Assembly: GCF_900188325.1 (NCBI RefSeq)
Contig: NZ_FZPD01000001.1
Coordinates: 496,001-560,000 of the forward strand
Reading direction: 5' to 3'
Length of the DNA: 64,000 nucleotides
Source: Ekhidna lutea
GTDB lineage: Bacteria; Bacteroidota; Bacteroidia; Cytophagales; Cyclobacteriaceae
Translations under genes and position numbers: made by a program
In this document: piece by piece, positions 34,675 to 44,745 of the stretch
How positions within the stretch are numbered: the first letter of the stretch is position 1
Layout: every line of letters starts with the position of its first letter
The notes under the pieces: generated by a model
Seen by the model: the letters and a program-made list of their open reading frames with translations, nothing else
The model's database searches: none
What the model was told of the DNA's origin: nothing

Positions 34675-35397
34675 CTAATTGACTTCCAAAGAATTCAAAA
34701 TTTCTTCACATTTCGCGAGTAAATTTTTTTCCATCCAAAACATATCTTCCAGTGCTGACCGAATACCACTTCCATCACCATACAATAGAGCTACGGCTTT
34801 ATCTGTGGTCTGTTGATATTGAATCACCGCTGAAGTTGTCTCTCCCAGCAGCTTAATCATCTCATAGTCCATCTCGATAAGTGTATTTGTAGCTTGTGCA
34901 AGCTCCCAGGAATTTATGCTAACATCTGCGGATCTCAGAATGATATTTCCGTTTCCATAAACAAAAACTGAGTCATCAGTGACAATGATTTCTCCGACTG
35001 TTTTATCTAACCGTAAATACCTTTTTTCATTCGAATGAATGACCTCAATAGGCTCAATAAAAGTAGAGGAAGAGGAGACAATGGCATCTTTCACAAAGGA
35101 GGTCAACTGGTTGTCATTTCGTGGATCAAAAGGAATTCCCTCGAGGGACGCGGCAACCATGGGATGTCTACCAGAACGGAGATTATTTAAGAGCGTGTCA
35201 TGATAGTCGATAGCAGTCTTCAGACTTTCAACATTCTTTTTCATTTCCTCTCCGAGACTAATAAGTACTCGATCTACCAGGTTTTCTGTTTTGATTTGTT
35301 GTCGCCACTCACTGAGCGCCAGCGCAAGTGAGACTGTAAACACAATCAAGATGGCCTCTATTAGGATATGCTTTAAGTTGATTTTGTTGTTAGACAT
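34675..35397 (-). CDS. Hypothetical protein with one N-terminal membrane helix
   Basis: The 240-residue protein has a single membrane segment (LIEAILIVFTVSLALALSEW, about residues 11-30) and a long extracytoplasmic part with predicted coiled-coil helices. The segment looks like the DUF6090 group in Bacteroidota (a helix ending in ALxxxNxWNE), but the match is weak. No enzymatic residues are seen. It is probably anchored in the inner membrane with its C-terminus in the periplasm. Confidence 0.6.
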   Translation of the reverse strand: MSNNKINLKHILIEAILIVFTVSLALALSEWRQQIKTENLVDRVLISLGEEMKKNVESLKTAIDYHDTLLNNLRSGRHPMVAASLEGIPFDPRNDNQLTSFVKDAIVSSSSTFIEPIEVIHSNEKRYLRLDKTVGEIIVTDDSVFVYGNGNIILRSADVSINSWELAQATNTLIEMDYEMIKLLGETTSAVIQYQQTTDKAVALLYGDGSGIRSALEDMFWMEKNLLAKCEEILNSLEVN

Positions 35398-35465
35398 ACG
35401 TTGTGGATTTTATCCAAAAATATATCTTCAGAACTAAATAGGAGTGAAAATGGAAATCGACTTGT

Positions 35466-36212
35466 TTACTGATTAGATTTTCGTACCTGATCGTAAATCC
35501 GCTTTACCTGCAGATCTCCAAATCCATAGATTGGTGCTCTTTTTGTAAATTCCTGAAAAACCATTCCAAAATCGGCAGAGGAATTTTCCTTTAAAATTCC
35601 TTCGATCAGCTTGTGAGGTTTTCCAGGATTATCCCCGTCAGGAAGTCGCTCGAAATGAGCAGTTATTGCGTCCATCACAAAGGGGAAACCACCATGCAGT
35701 TGGACACCCAACTTTAAAAGTCTCTCAATGTTATCTTTTCTATAAGCAAACCATAAGATAGCAAGTTGATTCACATTGATCTGCGTAAGCGCTTGCCTTT
35801 GATCAAGTGCTTCGACCAGCTCCTGTTTACTTAAACCGCCAAACCCATACTGAAGAGATGAATTGGGTCGGACTAGAAATACTTTTACATTTTTTGAATA
35901 AAGGAGACTGCAAACAAACCAAAAATTGACCTGGCAGAAGAGGTCGTCTTCAAACCAAAGGTTGACTTCACCTGATTGAATCTGAGCTATTTTATTTATT
36001 TCCGTAATGGTCGAATTGGTATATCGGTCTTCAGGATCACCGTAAGCTTCTGCAATAAAAGCTGATCTGATTTTGAAGAATTCGTCAAGTGTGCCTCCAT
36101 GAACCGGGCCATCTATCAAACACTCCCGTGCCACAAGGATTTCACCACCAATTTGATCAGAAGGAAATTGATCCTTTAGTGCGTCCCCATTGAGAATGTG
36201 ATATGTAGCCAA
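35466..36212 (-). CDS. DUF1835 domain protein
   Basis: The 248-residue protein has the DUF1835 start (MATYHILNGDALKDQFP), the ECLIDGPVHGG segment and the LWFEDDLFCQVNFWF block. Members lack a proven function; the conserved GD, DGP and Trp-Phe-Glu residues hint at a nucleotide-binding or hydrolase fold. It is 3 bases downstream of lspA, at the end of the transporter-ileS-lspA operon. It has no signal peptide. Confidence 0.85.
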   Translation of the reverse strand: MATYHILNGDALKDQFPSDQIGGEILVARECLIDGPVHGGTLDEFFKIRSAFIAEAYGDPEDRYTNSTITEINKIAQIQSGEVNLWFEDDLFCQVNFWFVCSLLYSKNVKVFLVRPNSSLQYGFGGLSKQELVEALDQRQALTQINVNQLAILWFAYRKDNIERLLKLGVQLHGGFPFVMDAITAHFERLPDGDNPGKPHKLIEGILKENSSADFGMVFQEFTKRAPIYGFGDLQVKRIYDQVRKSNQ

Positions 36213-36215
36213 AAT

Positions 36216-36842
36216 TTATGCGTTTTCAGTTTCCAGTTTGCTGGCTTCCGCGCTTTCTTCTTCTTTCTTGAAATACCTCTTTTGAAAGATAATAATAAAG
36301 CAAATGGCAACAAAAATGGACGCATCAGCGATGTTGAAGACCGGCCAAAGTGCCATGTAATCTCCACCTAAGAGTGGAATCCAGTTGGGCAGATATCCTT
36401 CCCAAATATCGATGTAGAACATATCGATTACCTGTCCGTGAAACCAGGGACTGGGTGCGTCATACGGCGCATTATCAAACCAAATACCGTAAAAAACTGA
36501 ATCGATTAGGTTGCCGATGGCACCTCCTAAAATCAAGGCAATACAAATGATTAAACCTGAATTCGCCTTTGTTTTGATGAGGCTATATAGATAGTATCCT
36601 ATCGCGAACATTGCACCAATTCGAAATACTGTAAGTATGAGCTTACCATATTCAAAATTTAACTTCATCCCGAATGCCATTCCAGGATTGGTCAGATAAT
36701 GCAGCTTAAACCAATCACCAAAAATCATGATCTGACCTTTAGTGCCCATATCCATATTGTAATGGACGACCACTTTTACAATCTGATCAATAATGATTAT
36801 TAGGAGTGTGATCAGGAAGTATTTAAGTATCTGATTTTTCAT
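36216..36842 (-). CDS. lspA: Lipoprotein signal peptidase
   Basis: LspA removes signal peptides from prolipoproteins after lipid attachment. The 208-residue membrane protein has four membrane segments, and the two catalytic Asp residues are in GAIGNLIDSVFYG and VFNIADASIF. The loop between is longer than in E. coli LspA (about 165 residues), as in other Bacteroidota. It follows ileS (30 bases), the classical ileS-lspA pair. Lipoproteins encoded in this window, such as the one at 12022, are its substrates. Confidence 0.95.
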   Translation of the reverse strand: MKNQILKYFLITLLIIIIDQIVKVVVHYNMDMGTKGQIMIFGDWFKLHYLTNPGMAFGMKLNFEYGKLILTVFRIGAMFAIGYYLYSLIKTKANSGLIICIALILGGAIGNLIDSVFYGIWFDNAPYDAPSPWFHGQVIDMFYIDIWEGYLPNWIPLLGGDYMALWPVFNIADASIFVAICFIIIFQKRYFKKEEESAEASKLETENA

Positions 36843-36872
36843 TAATATCCTTTTGTCTGCAAAATAGCAGGC

Positions 36873-39800
36873 TTAGCTTTTTACCACTTCTATTTTAACA
36901 TCTATTTCAATACCGTCAATATCAAACTTCTCACCACCCGCTGCACCGTTCGATTCTAGAGATGTTGCTTGCGTTTCTGTTTTTATATAATCTGCAAAGT
37001 CTGAAAGTGCTGCACTCATCATATCGTCCCCTGTGGCGTACTTGATCGCAATTTTATCCTGAACCTCAAGGCCTTTATCCTTTCTCAGGTTTTGAATACG
37101 ATTTACCATATCTCTGCTCAATCCTTCTTTCTTAAGCTCTTCGCTAATGGTGATGTCCAATGCCACAGTTAAGGCTCCCTCAGAAGCCACTAACCATCCT
37201 GGAATATCCTGAGATGTAATCTCCACATCCTCCAGTGAAAGGTTGATTTTTTCTCCGTCAACTTCTATCTCAAAGCTACCATCTTGTTCGATTGCCGCAA
37301 TGTCATCCTTGCTAAAGCCATTGATGATTCCGGAAATAGCTTTCATCTTAGGGCCGTATTGTTGTCCTAGTTTACGGAAGTTAGGCTTGATGTTTTTCAC
37401 CAATATTCCTGATGCATCATCTACATATTCAACCTCTTTTACGTTGATCTCGGTTTTGATCAACTCTTCCACTGCCTCGATTCGCTCTTTCACTTCAGGT
37501 TTGAGAATCGGAATCAGCACCTTTTGAAGCGGCTGCCGAACTTTGATTTTCTCCTTCTTCCTCAATGAATGCACCAAAGAAGAAATGCTCTGAGCAAAGT
37601 GCATACTCTCCGTAAGAGCCTGATCAATTTTACTTTCGTCAGCCTTAGGAAGCAAACTCAAGTGAACTGATTCTTCCGTATTTGAAGTACTTCCTTTGGA
37701 AAGGTTCTTGTACATCCAGTCCGCATAAAACGGAGCAATTGGGCTCATGAGCTGTGCTACGGCCGACAAGCATTCATATAGTGTTTCGTATGCTGCTTTT
37801 TTGTCTTCATTTAGCTCACTCCTCCAAAACCGTTTCCTTGATAAGCGAACATACCAGTTGGATAGTTGGTCATTGACAAAATCCTGGATCGCCCGAGCAG
37901 CTTTTGTAGGCTCGTAATCTTCATAGAATGAAGTCACATCCTTAATCAAAATCTGAAGCTCAGAAATAATCCATCGATCAAATCTTGGACGATCAGAAAC
38001 TGGAGGCACATTCGATTCGTCCATTTGGAACCCGTCAAGATTCGCATAAAGAGCAAAAAAGGAATAGGTGTTGGTTAGCGTACCAAAGAATTTTCGTTGA
38101 ACCTCTGCTACCCCTTCAAGGTCAAACTTAAGGTTGTCCCATGGATTTGCATTGGCGATCATGTACCATCTGGTAGGATCAGCACCATACTTATCTAAAG
38201 TCTCGAACGGATTGATCGCATTGCCCAATCGCTTGGACATTTTGTTTCCGTTCTTGTCAAGCACAAGCCCATTCGCAATTACATTCTTGTAAGCCACTGA
38301 GTCATTAAGCAGTACAGCAATGGCGTGGAGGGTAAAAAACCATCCACGTGTTTGGTCTACTCCTTCGGCAATAAAGTCTGCCGGGTAATTTGCCTTGTAG
38401 GTCTCCTCATTTTCAAACGGATAATGCCATTGGGCATAAGGCATGGCGCCAGAGTCAAACCAAACATCAATAAGGTCTGGCTCGCGCATCATTTTCTGCC
38501 CGGAATCACTCACTAATACCACATCATCCACGTAAGGTCTGTGCAGATCAAAATCTTCTGGTAGGTCAGCTTTCATAAAACCAGCTTCTGCTGATTTATG
38601 CACTTCATTTTGAAGCTCTTCAATGCTACCGATGCATTTCATCTCTGTACGATCCTCAGTCACCCATATTGGTAAAGGCGTACCCCAAAATCTGGATCTC
38701 GAGAGGTTCCAGTCTACGAGATTTTCTAGCCAGTTCCCAAAACGTCCAGTACCTGTTGAGGCCGGCTTCCAGTTGATGGTTTTGTTGAGGTCAACCAACC
38801 GATCCTTTAGAGCGGTGGTTTTGATAAACCAGGAATCTAATGGATAGTAAAGCACCGGCTTGTCCGTTCTCCAGCAGTGTGGATAGGAATGCTCGTATTT
38901 TTCAACTTTAAATGCCTTGTTATCTTCTTTTAGTTTGATGGCGATAAGCACATCGGTGGGCTTAAAGTCAGGGTTGCTCCTTTCTTCATCGCTGTAGTAC
39001 TCTTCTTTGACAAACTTCCCGGCAAAATCAGTGACCTCTTCAACAAATCGGCCTTGCTTATCAACAAGTGGCACATCCTGATCCTTCTCATCTTTGACCA
39101 TGATCGATGGCACACCCGCTTGCTGTGTCACTCTAAAGTCATCAGCTCCAAAAACAGAAGCAGTATGTACAACTCCAGTACCATCTTCAGTTGAGACGAA
39201 ATCTCCCGGGATCACCCGAAATGCTTTTTCTTCCAGTTCAGCATTGGTTACATATGGCATTAATTGCTCATATCGAACCTCTAAAATGTCAGTGCCCTTA
39301 AATTCCTGAACAATCTCAAAGGGGATCAACTTATCACCTGACTTATAGTCCTCCAGCGCAATGTCTTTAGCTTTCTCTGAAAAGAACTTACCAACTAAAT
39401 CTTTTGCAAGCACCGCTGAGATGGGCTTTCCTGTATATTGATTGAAGGTTTTAACTTTGACATATGTGATTTTCTCACCAACAGCTAATGCACAGTTGGA
39501 TGGAAGCGTCCATGGAGTGGTAGTCCATGCGAGGATTCTTACATCTTCATTGTCATCATCAAAAAGAAATGATGAGCGATCATCATTTTTTACCTCAAAC
39601 TGGGCAATTACTGAGGTGTCTTTGACATCTCGATAGGTGCCGGGCTGGTTCAACTCATGTGAGCTAAGTCCGGTACCTGCTGCAGGAGAATAGGGCTGTA
39701 CCGTATACCCTTTGTAAAGAAGGTCCTTGTCAAATAGTCTTTTCAGCAGATTCCAAACCGACTCAATGTATTCTTTCTCGAAAGTCACATATGGATTGTC

Positions 39801-40232
39801 CAAATCAACCCAGTAGCCCATTTGGCGAGTAAGGTCATCCCACTCACCTTTGAATTTCATTACTGCTTCTCGGCATTTGGCATTGTAATCCTCAACCGAG
39901 ATTTTTTTACCAATATCATCTTTAGTGATACCTAGTTGCTTTTCCACCTGCAATTCAACAGGGAGGCCGTGGGTGTCCCACCCTCCTTTTCTTTTTACCT
40001 GAAAACCTTGAAGGGTTTTGTATCGGCAAAAAATATCTTTTACCGTACGAGCCATCACATGGTGAATACCGGGAGTGCCATTCGCTGAGGGCGGCCCTTC
40101 ATAAAAGGTGAATGTGTCTTTACCTTCTCTGGTACTCACAGATTTGTCAAAAATCTTATTGTCTTCCCAGAATTTGAGGGTGTCTTTGGCGATTTCTGAA
40201 TAGCTGACTTTTTTAAACTCAGGATATTTCAC
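36873..40232 (-). CDS. ileS: Isoleucyl-tRNA synthetase
   Basis: IleRS charges tRNA-Ile and edits Val. The 1119-residue class I synthetase has the HIGH-type motif as GIHHVMAR (about 55-62), the editing domain, the conserved GWDTHGLPVE motif and KMSKR (NKMSKRLGNA, near 665). The sequence after HIGH (RTVKDIFCRYKT) and the long C-terminal part without the zinc-binding Cys cluster suggest the eukaryote-like IleS2 type, which tends to resist mupirocin. It starts 5 bases after the stop of the RND/MMPL transporter gene, so they share a transcript. Confidence 0.97.
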   Translation of the reverse strand: MKYPEFKKVSYSEIAKDTLKFWEDNKIFDKSVSTREGKDTFTFYEGPPSANGTPGIHHVMARTVKDIFCRYKTLQGFQVKRKGGWDTHGLPVELQVEKQLGITKDDIGKKISVEDYNAKCREAVMKFKGEWDDLTRQMGYWVDLDNPYVTFEKEYIESVWNLLKRLFDKDLLYKGYTVQPYSPAAGTGLSSHELNQPGTYRDVKDTSVIAQFEVKNDDRSSFLFDDDNEDVRILAWTTTPWTLPSNCALAVGEKITYVKVKTFNQYTGKPISAVLAKDLVGKFFSEKAKDIALEDYKSGDKLIPFEIVQEFKGTDILEVRYEQLMPYVTNAELEEKAFRVIPGDFVSTEDGTGVVHTASVFGADDFRVTQQAGVPSIMVKDEKDQDVPLVDKQGRFVEEVTDFAGKFVKEEYYSDEERSNPDFKPTDVLIAIKLKEDNKAFKVEKYEHSYPHCWRTDKPVLYYPLDSWFIKTTALKDRLVDLNKTINWKPASTGTGRFGNWLENLVDWNLSRSRFWGTPLPIWVTEDRTEMKCIGSIEELQNEVHKSAEAGFMKADLPEDFDLHRPYVDDVVLVSDSGQKMMREPDLIDVWFDSGAMPYAQWHYPFENEETYKANYPADFIAEGVDQTRGWFFTLHAIAVLLNDSVAYKNVIANGLVLDKNGNKMSKRLGNAINPFETLDKYGADPTRWYMIANANPWDNLKFDLEGVAEVQRKFFGTLTNTYSFFALYANLDGFQMDESNVPPVSDRPRFDRWIISELQILIKDVTSFYEDYEPTKAARAIQDFVNDQLSNWYVRLSRKRFWRSELNEDKKAAYETLYECLSAVAQLMSPIAPFYADWMYKNLSKGSTSNTEESVHLSLLPKADESKIDQALTESMHFAQSISSLVHSLRKKEKIKVRQPLQKVLIPILKPEVKERIEAVEELIKTEINVKEVEYVDDASGILVKNIKPNFRKLGQQYGPKMKAISGIINGFSKDDIAAIEQDGSFEIEVDGEKINLSLEDVEITSQDIPGWLVASEGALTVALDITISEELKKEGLSRDMVNRIQNLRKDKGLEVQDKIAIKYATGDDMMSAALSDFADYIKTETQATSLESNGAAGGEKFDIDGIEIDVKIEVVKS

Positions 40233-40237
40233 GGTCC

Positions 40238-42640
40238 TTAATTACTTACTTTACTTGACTTCTTTTTCTTTTTGGGCTTTCCATCTTCATCAATTCCCTC
40301 CGCAAGCTCAGGAACACTTTCGATCAACGGATGCTTCGTTTTGTCACGCTTACCACTATCAAACTGTAAAATCAACGCAGGCAATACCACCACGTTTGTG
40401 ATCATGGCAAAAAAGAGTGTGATGGAGGTAAGTTTTCCCAGTGCAATGGTTCCTCCAAACTCTGATAAAACGAATATGATAAAACCGAAGAACAAGATGA
40501 TAGAGGTATAGATCATACTTGACCCGGTCTCTCGGATACTTTTACTGATGGCCTTTGATACGTTGAATTTATTTGCGAAAAGCTCCTGCCGGTACTTCGC
40601 TAAAAAGTGAATGGAATCATCAACGGATATACCAAAAACGATACTGAATATTAAAGCTGTACTTGGCTTCAACGGAATCCCAAAATAGCCCATGATACCT
40701 GCTGTAACCAACAGTGGAATGATATTAGGAATGATCGAAATGATGATCATTTTCAGGTTTCTAAAAAGCAATCCCATTATTATGGCAATAATGAAAAAAG
40801 CCATGATCATTGAAGTCAGTAGGTTTTCGATCAGGAATTTATTGCCCTTGATGAACATCAACGTTGTGCCTGTCAGATTTACATCCATTTTGGAATCAAC
40901 GAAAATGGAATCGATTTTCGGTGCTATTACACCATTAACGAGTGAATCCAATCGGTTGGATCCTATGTCGGCAATTTTTAATGACACCCTTACATATCTT
41001 CCAGTTGAATCTATAAAAGATTGTGATAGCTCCTCTGTTTCTCCTTCACTTAGATATCGCATGATGAAAGCCATATCTCGATTGGTAGGAAGAGAATAGA
41101 AAGACGGGCTTTGATTGTAAAATGCTTGTCTGGCAGCTTTGGCGAAGCTAACAACGGAAACGGGCTGAGAGATATAATCGATGGAAGAAACAAAGGATTC
41201 CAGCTCATCAATTTTTCGGAGATTTCTCAGGTTTTGAACTCCTTTTTTGGCCCCAGTATCCACAATGATTTCTAATGGCATAATCCCACTGAAATTATTT
41301 TCAAAAAAGCGGAGATCTTTTTTCAGCGGGCTGTTCTCAGGGATATCATCAACCATATATGATACAGCCTTTATTTGACTGAGCCCATATGCAGATACAC
41401 CAGCAACAACAATTGTAACAATGAAAATAGCCGGCTTATATTTATGAACAATCACATCCAGCCACTTAATGACTGAGTCTAGCATCTTAAACTTCAAGTG
41501 CTTTAAATGCTTTTGAGTTGGCGGCTTATAGAGTGAGAATACGCCTGGGATAAGAATGATGCTGACGACAAAAGTGGCCATAATGTTGATGCCTGCCACA
41601 ATGCCAAACTCTACCAATACATTGATCTGGGTGGTAGCCAGAACAAAAAACCCAACCGCTGTTGTCAGGTTGGTGATGAAGGTTACCACACCAATTTTTC
41701 TAATGATTCTACTCAGTGCCTTCATCTGATCACCATGTTCGCTAAACTCGTGGTGGTACCGGTTGAGCATGTATACACTGTTTGGTATACCTATGACAAC
41801 TATGATTGGCGGAATTAGCCCGGTTAGCAGTGTGATTTTATACTCTAATAAAGCAAGCGTACCCATTACCCAAATCACCACTACACCAATGATTATTAAA
41901 GGGAAGAATACTGCTTTGAAAGATCGGAAGAAAAGAAAAAGGATGATCCCTGTAACCACTAATGAAAGCGCCAGGAACATGTTTAGTTCGGCCTTTACTT
42001 TGCTTGTAGTGATCGAACGTGAGTACGGGAGCCCTGCAAAATGAACATCTACTCCGGACTCCTCTTCGAATGCTTTGCCGGCATCAATGATATCATTGAC
42101 AAGTTGGTCCCGGTTTTTTGAATTAAGGACTTCTTTTCTGATAGTTATCAGAATTAATGTGGCACCATTGTCGGAATTGATCAGCTGTCCACTATAAAAT
42201 TTCAGACTGGCAGCACCTTTCAATAGGCTATCTAGTTCATCTTGTGTTTCCGGTACCCCATCAAAAATTGGCTTTAACTCAAAGGCTCGTTTTTGATTGT
42301 TTTTTTCCAGCTTTTGAAGGTTAGGTAGTCCTAGAACGTTTCTTATACCTTCTTGTGCTTCTAGCTTGTATGTGAGATCACTGAACTTTTTGAAGGTTTC
42401 AAGCTTATAGATAGCGCTATCTTTAACCCCAATGGCCATGATATTTCCATCTTCGCCGAAGGTCTCCCGAAACTGCCTGAAGTAGACCATATCTGAATCT
42501 TTCTCAGGAACAATATTGGCCAGGTCATATGACCATTTAATGTTTTGAGACTTGTACCCCATAAACACAGTTACAAGCCCAAGAAGGACCATCAGGGGAA
42601 CACGAAATCGAAGGATGTTATGAGCTAGTTTGGACCACAT
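40238..42640 (-). CDS. RND/MMPL-superfamily transporter
   Basis: The 800-residue protein has 12 predicted membrane segments in two repeats, each with a large periplasmic loop between segments 1 and 2. It has the MMPL/SSD pattern (GVVVIWVMGTLALLEYKITLLTGLIPPI and its repeat GIMGYFGIPLKPSTALIFSIVFGISVDDSIH). The Asp pair in the second repeat, GISVDDSIHF, is the likely proton-coupling site. The C-terminal tail is Lys-rich. These carry lipids, hopanoids or carotenoid-like molecules; the substrate is unknown. It is the first gene of the operon with ileS, lspA and DUF1835, with a good promoter upstream. Confidence 0.9.
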   Translation of the reverse strand: MWSKLAHNILRFRVPLMVLLGLVTVFMGYKSQNIKWSYDLANIVPEKDSDMVYFRQFRETFGEDGNIMAIGVKDSAIYKLETFKKFSDLTYKLEAQEGIRNVLGLPNLQKLEKNNQKRAFELKPIFDGVPETQDELDSLLKGAASLKFYSGQLINSDNGATLILITIRKEVLNSKNRDQLVNDIIDAGKAFEEESGVDVHFAGLPYSRSITTSKVKAELNMFLALSLVVTGIILFLFFRSFKAVFFPLIIIGVVVIWVMGTLALLEYKITLLTGLIPPIIVVIGIPNSVYMLNRYHHEFSEHGDQMKALSRIIRKIGVVTFITNLTTAVGFFVLATTQINVLVEFGIVAGINIMATFVVSIILIPGVFSLYKPPTQKHLKHLKFKMLDSVIKWLDVIVHKYKPAIFIVTIVVAGVSAYGLSQIKAVSYMVDDIPENSPLKKDLRFFENNFSGIMPLEIIVDTGAKKGVQNLRNLRKIDELESFVSSIDYISQPVSVVSFAKAARQAFYNQSPSFYSLPTNRDMAFIMRYLSEGETEELSQSFIDSTGRYVRVSLKIADIGSNRLDSLVNGVIAPKIDSIFVDSKMDVNLTGTTLMFIKGNKFLIENLLTSMIMAFFIIAIIMGLLFRNLKMIIISIIPNIIPLLVTAGIMGYFGIPLKPSTALIFSIVFGISVDDSIHFLAKYRQELFANKFNVSKAISKSIRETGSSMIYTSIILFFGFIIFVLSEFGGTIALGKLTSITLFFAMITNVVVLPALILQFDSGKRDKTKHPLIESVPELAEGIDEDGKPKKKKKSSKVSN

Positions 42641-42654
42641 AATAAAATAGTGCG

Positions 42655-42684
42655 CAAAGGTAATGAGATCAGGCTTAGGGGCAA
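42655..42684 (-). promoter_or_regulatory. Promoter of the transporter-ileS-lspA operon
   Basis: On the minus strand TTG, 19 bases, then TACCTTTG (42655-42662), followed by CGC. The ATG is 15 bases past the -7 element. Confidence 0.65.
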
Positions 42685-42777
42685 GATTTTCAGGGAGTTA
42701 TCATGGCCACTTTATGCAATTGAAATGTGAAGTATTCCTAAAGTAGTAAATTGACTTAGTAAATATGACCAACTCGA

Positions 42778-44727
42778 ATGAAAGCCGTTTTTTTTATAGC
42801 AGCCTTTTTGATCATGCTTATTACTTCAGCACAAGATCAAAGTAGCTCAGAGTTTCTAAATAAGCTAGATTCATTTAGTACAAGTAACCTTGACTCTGCT
42901 ATTACCCATTCAGCATACATAATTCAAGAGATCGAGGGTTCAGAAAATGCATTTCTCAAAAATGAGGTGTTGATAAAATTAGCTTATGCTTTCATCAACT
43001 TTAACTCATTTAGCAAGGCGGATAGTGTCGCGAATCTTGTCGAAGACCCATTAGGTAAAGTTGATCAAATCCATCTACATCGCATACGTGGACGAATACT
43101 TAACGAACGATTGGAAAACGATAAGGCATTAGTGCAATTGTACAAGGCACTGGAGTTAAGTAAGATCAATAAAATAGAACAGCTGGTACCAGAAATTTAT
43201 TTTGAATTAGCTGGGGTGTTAAGAGAGAATAATGATCTTAAAAATTGCACACAGTATTATCGATTTGCTATTGAAAAAGCACAAGAGATTAAGAACCTTG
43301 ATTTAGAGGTTAGAGCGTACATTCAAATGTGCAAGGTTTATAATGGATGGATCACATTAGACTTGGATTCATCAGTTTACTATGGTGAAAAAGCGATTAA
43401 CGTTTCAAAAGAGGCTGATTATGAATTTGGCTATGCAAATGCTATATCTATCGCCAGTGCGCCTATTATTAGAAAGGGTGAATTTAGGCGAGGACTGGAG
43501 TTGTCAAAAGAAGCTCTTAACTATGCTGATAAGTATAACTTCTCACTAAAAACAAGGTATTATTTAGTCCTTAATCAGGCTTTTGCTTATCAGGAACTTG
43601 GTAAATACGATTCTGCGCTTAGCATTATGGAGGTTGCCTCCAAGATGAGACCACAAAGTTTTGATCATTTCAGATTAAAGTATTTAGTCTATAAAGATCA
43701 GGGCAATTACAAAAGCGCGCTAGAGGCATATGAGGCATACAAAGCTAAAACTGATTCAGTTCAACGAAGAAGAAATGAATCCAAGCTATCTACCTTAGAA
43801 GCTAAATTTGACTCTAACCTAAAGGATCAGGAGTTAAAAGCTGAAAAACAACTGACAAGCCTTCAAAAAGCGGAATTGGATCAGCAGCGTTATTTGATTT
43901 TTGGAATGGTTGTAATCGTTTTCCTATTAGTTGTCGCTCTGGCTCTGGTATATCGCCAGAGAAAACTGAAAAAGCAAAAAACACTGTCTGATCTGGAACT
44001 TGCGGAAACACAAAAACTATTGGATCTAGAGCGTCAGTATCGAGCATCTGAGTTGAAAGCATTACGTTCTCAAATGAATCCACACTTTGTGTTCAATGCG
44101 TTGAATTCCATCCAGGAGTATATCATGACCAACGAACGCAAACTTGCCGGGAAATATTTGGGAAAATTCGCCGACCTGATGCGAATCTACCTTCAGCATA
44201 GCCAGGTAAAAACCGTAACAATCCGTGAAGAAACTGAGGCGCTAAATCTATACCTTGAACTGGAAAAATTGAGGTTTGAGGATTCGCTTACTTATTCAAT
44301 CAATATTGGCGATAATGTAAATACGGAACAACTGATACCCTCTCTGCTATTGCAGCCATATGTTGAAAATGCAGTGAAGCATGGGCTGCTACACAAAGAA
44401 TTGGAAAGAGTTTTGACGATCAATATTAAATCAGACCATCAAGAGGTCTTGATTTGCGAGATAATCGATAATGGGGTTGGCAGAAAGAAATCTCAGGAAA
44501 TCAATAAAATGCGAAACCCCGGACATAAATCCTTTGCAACACAAGCAACTACTAATCGGTTAGGGCTTTTGAATTTAGATAGGGAAAAACCAATTGAGGA
44601 GGAAGTATTCGATTTGGTTGATGAAAAAGGTAACGCGGAGGGTACAAAAGTCATCATAAGGATACCACTGGCTATGGAAGCCCAAAGTGACCCTTCGGAA
44701 GTTGGAACTCAAAAAGTGATTGACTGA
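42778..44727 (+). CDS. LytS-like TPR sensor histidine kinase
   Basis: The 649-residue kinase has a signal-peptide-like N-terminus, TPR units in the periplasm (about 50-340), one membrane segment (near 375-392), a coiled segment, and the LytS/YehU-type His_kinase domain. The phosphoacceptor His is in RSQMNPHFVFNALNSIQ (near 434) and the ATPase N-box in LLQPYVENAVKHG (near 530). Its partner is the LytTR regulator 18 bases downstream. The TPR sensor is not similar to the NarL-type kinases at 20783-24514. Confidence 0.94.
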   Translation: MKAVFFIAAFLIMLITSAQDQSSSEFLNKLDSFSTSNLDSAITHSAYIIQEIEGSENAFLKNEVLIKLAYAFINFNSFSKADSVANLVEDPLGKVDQIHLHRIRGRILNERLENDKALVQLYKALELSKINKIEQLVPEIYFELAGVLRENNDLKNCTQYYRFAIEKAQEIKNLDLEVRAYIQMCKVYNGWITLDLDSSVYYGEKAINVSKEADYEFGYANAISIASAPIIRKGEFRRGLELSKEALNYADKYNFSLKTRYYLVLNQAFAYQELGKYDSALSIMEVASKMRPQSFDHFRLKYLVYKDQGNYKSALEAYEAYKAKTDSVQRRRNESKLSTLEAKFDSNLKDQELKAEKQLTSLQKAELDQQRYLIFGMVVIVFLLVVALALVYRQRKLKKQKTLSDLELAETQKLLDLERQYRASELKALRSQMNPHFVFNALNSIQEYIMTNERKLAGKYLGKFADLMRIYLQHSQVKTVTIREETEALNLYLELEKLRFEDSLTYSINIGDNVNTEQLIPSLLLQPYVENAVKHGLLHKELERVLTINIKSDHQEVLICEIIDNGVGRKKSQEINKMRNPGHKSFATQATTNRLGLLNLDREKPIEEEVFDLVDEKGNAEGTKVIIRIPLAMEAQSDPSEVGTQKVID

Positions 44728-44745
44728 ATATATTTTTGATTTGCA

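Noticed and set aside
40692-41099. 135-residue plus-strand frame opposite the RND/MMPL transporter
   Set aside because: It mirrors the membrane segments of the real gene on the other strand; long shadows are common opposite such genes.
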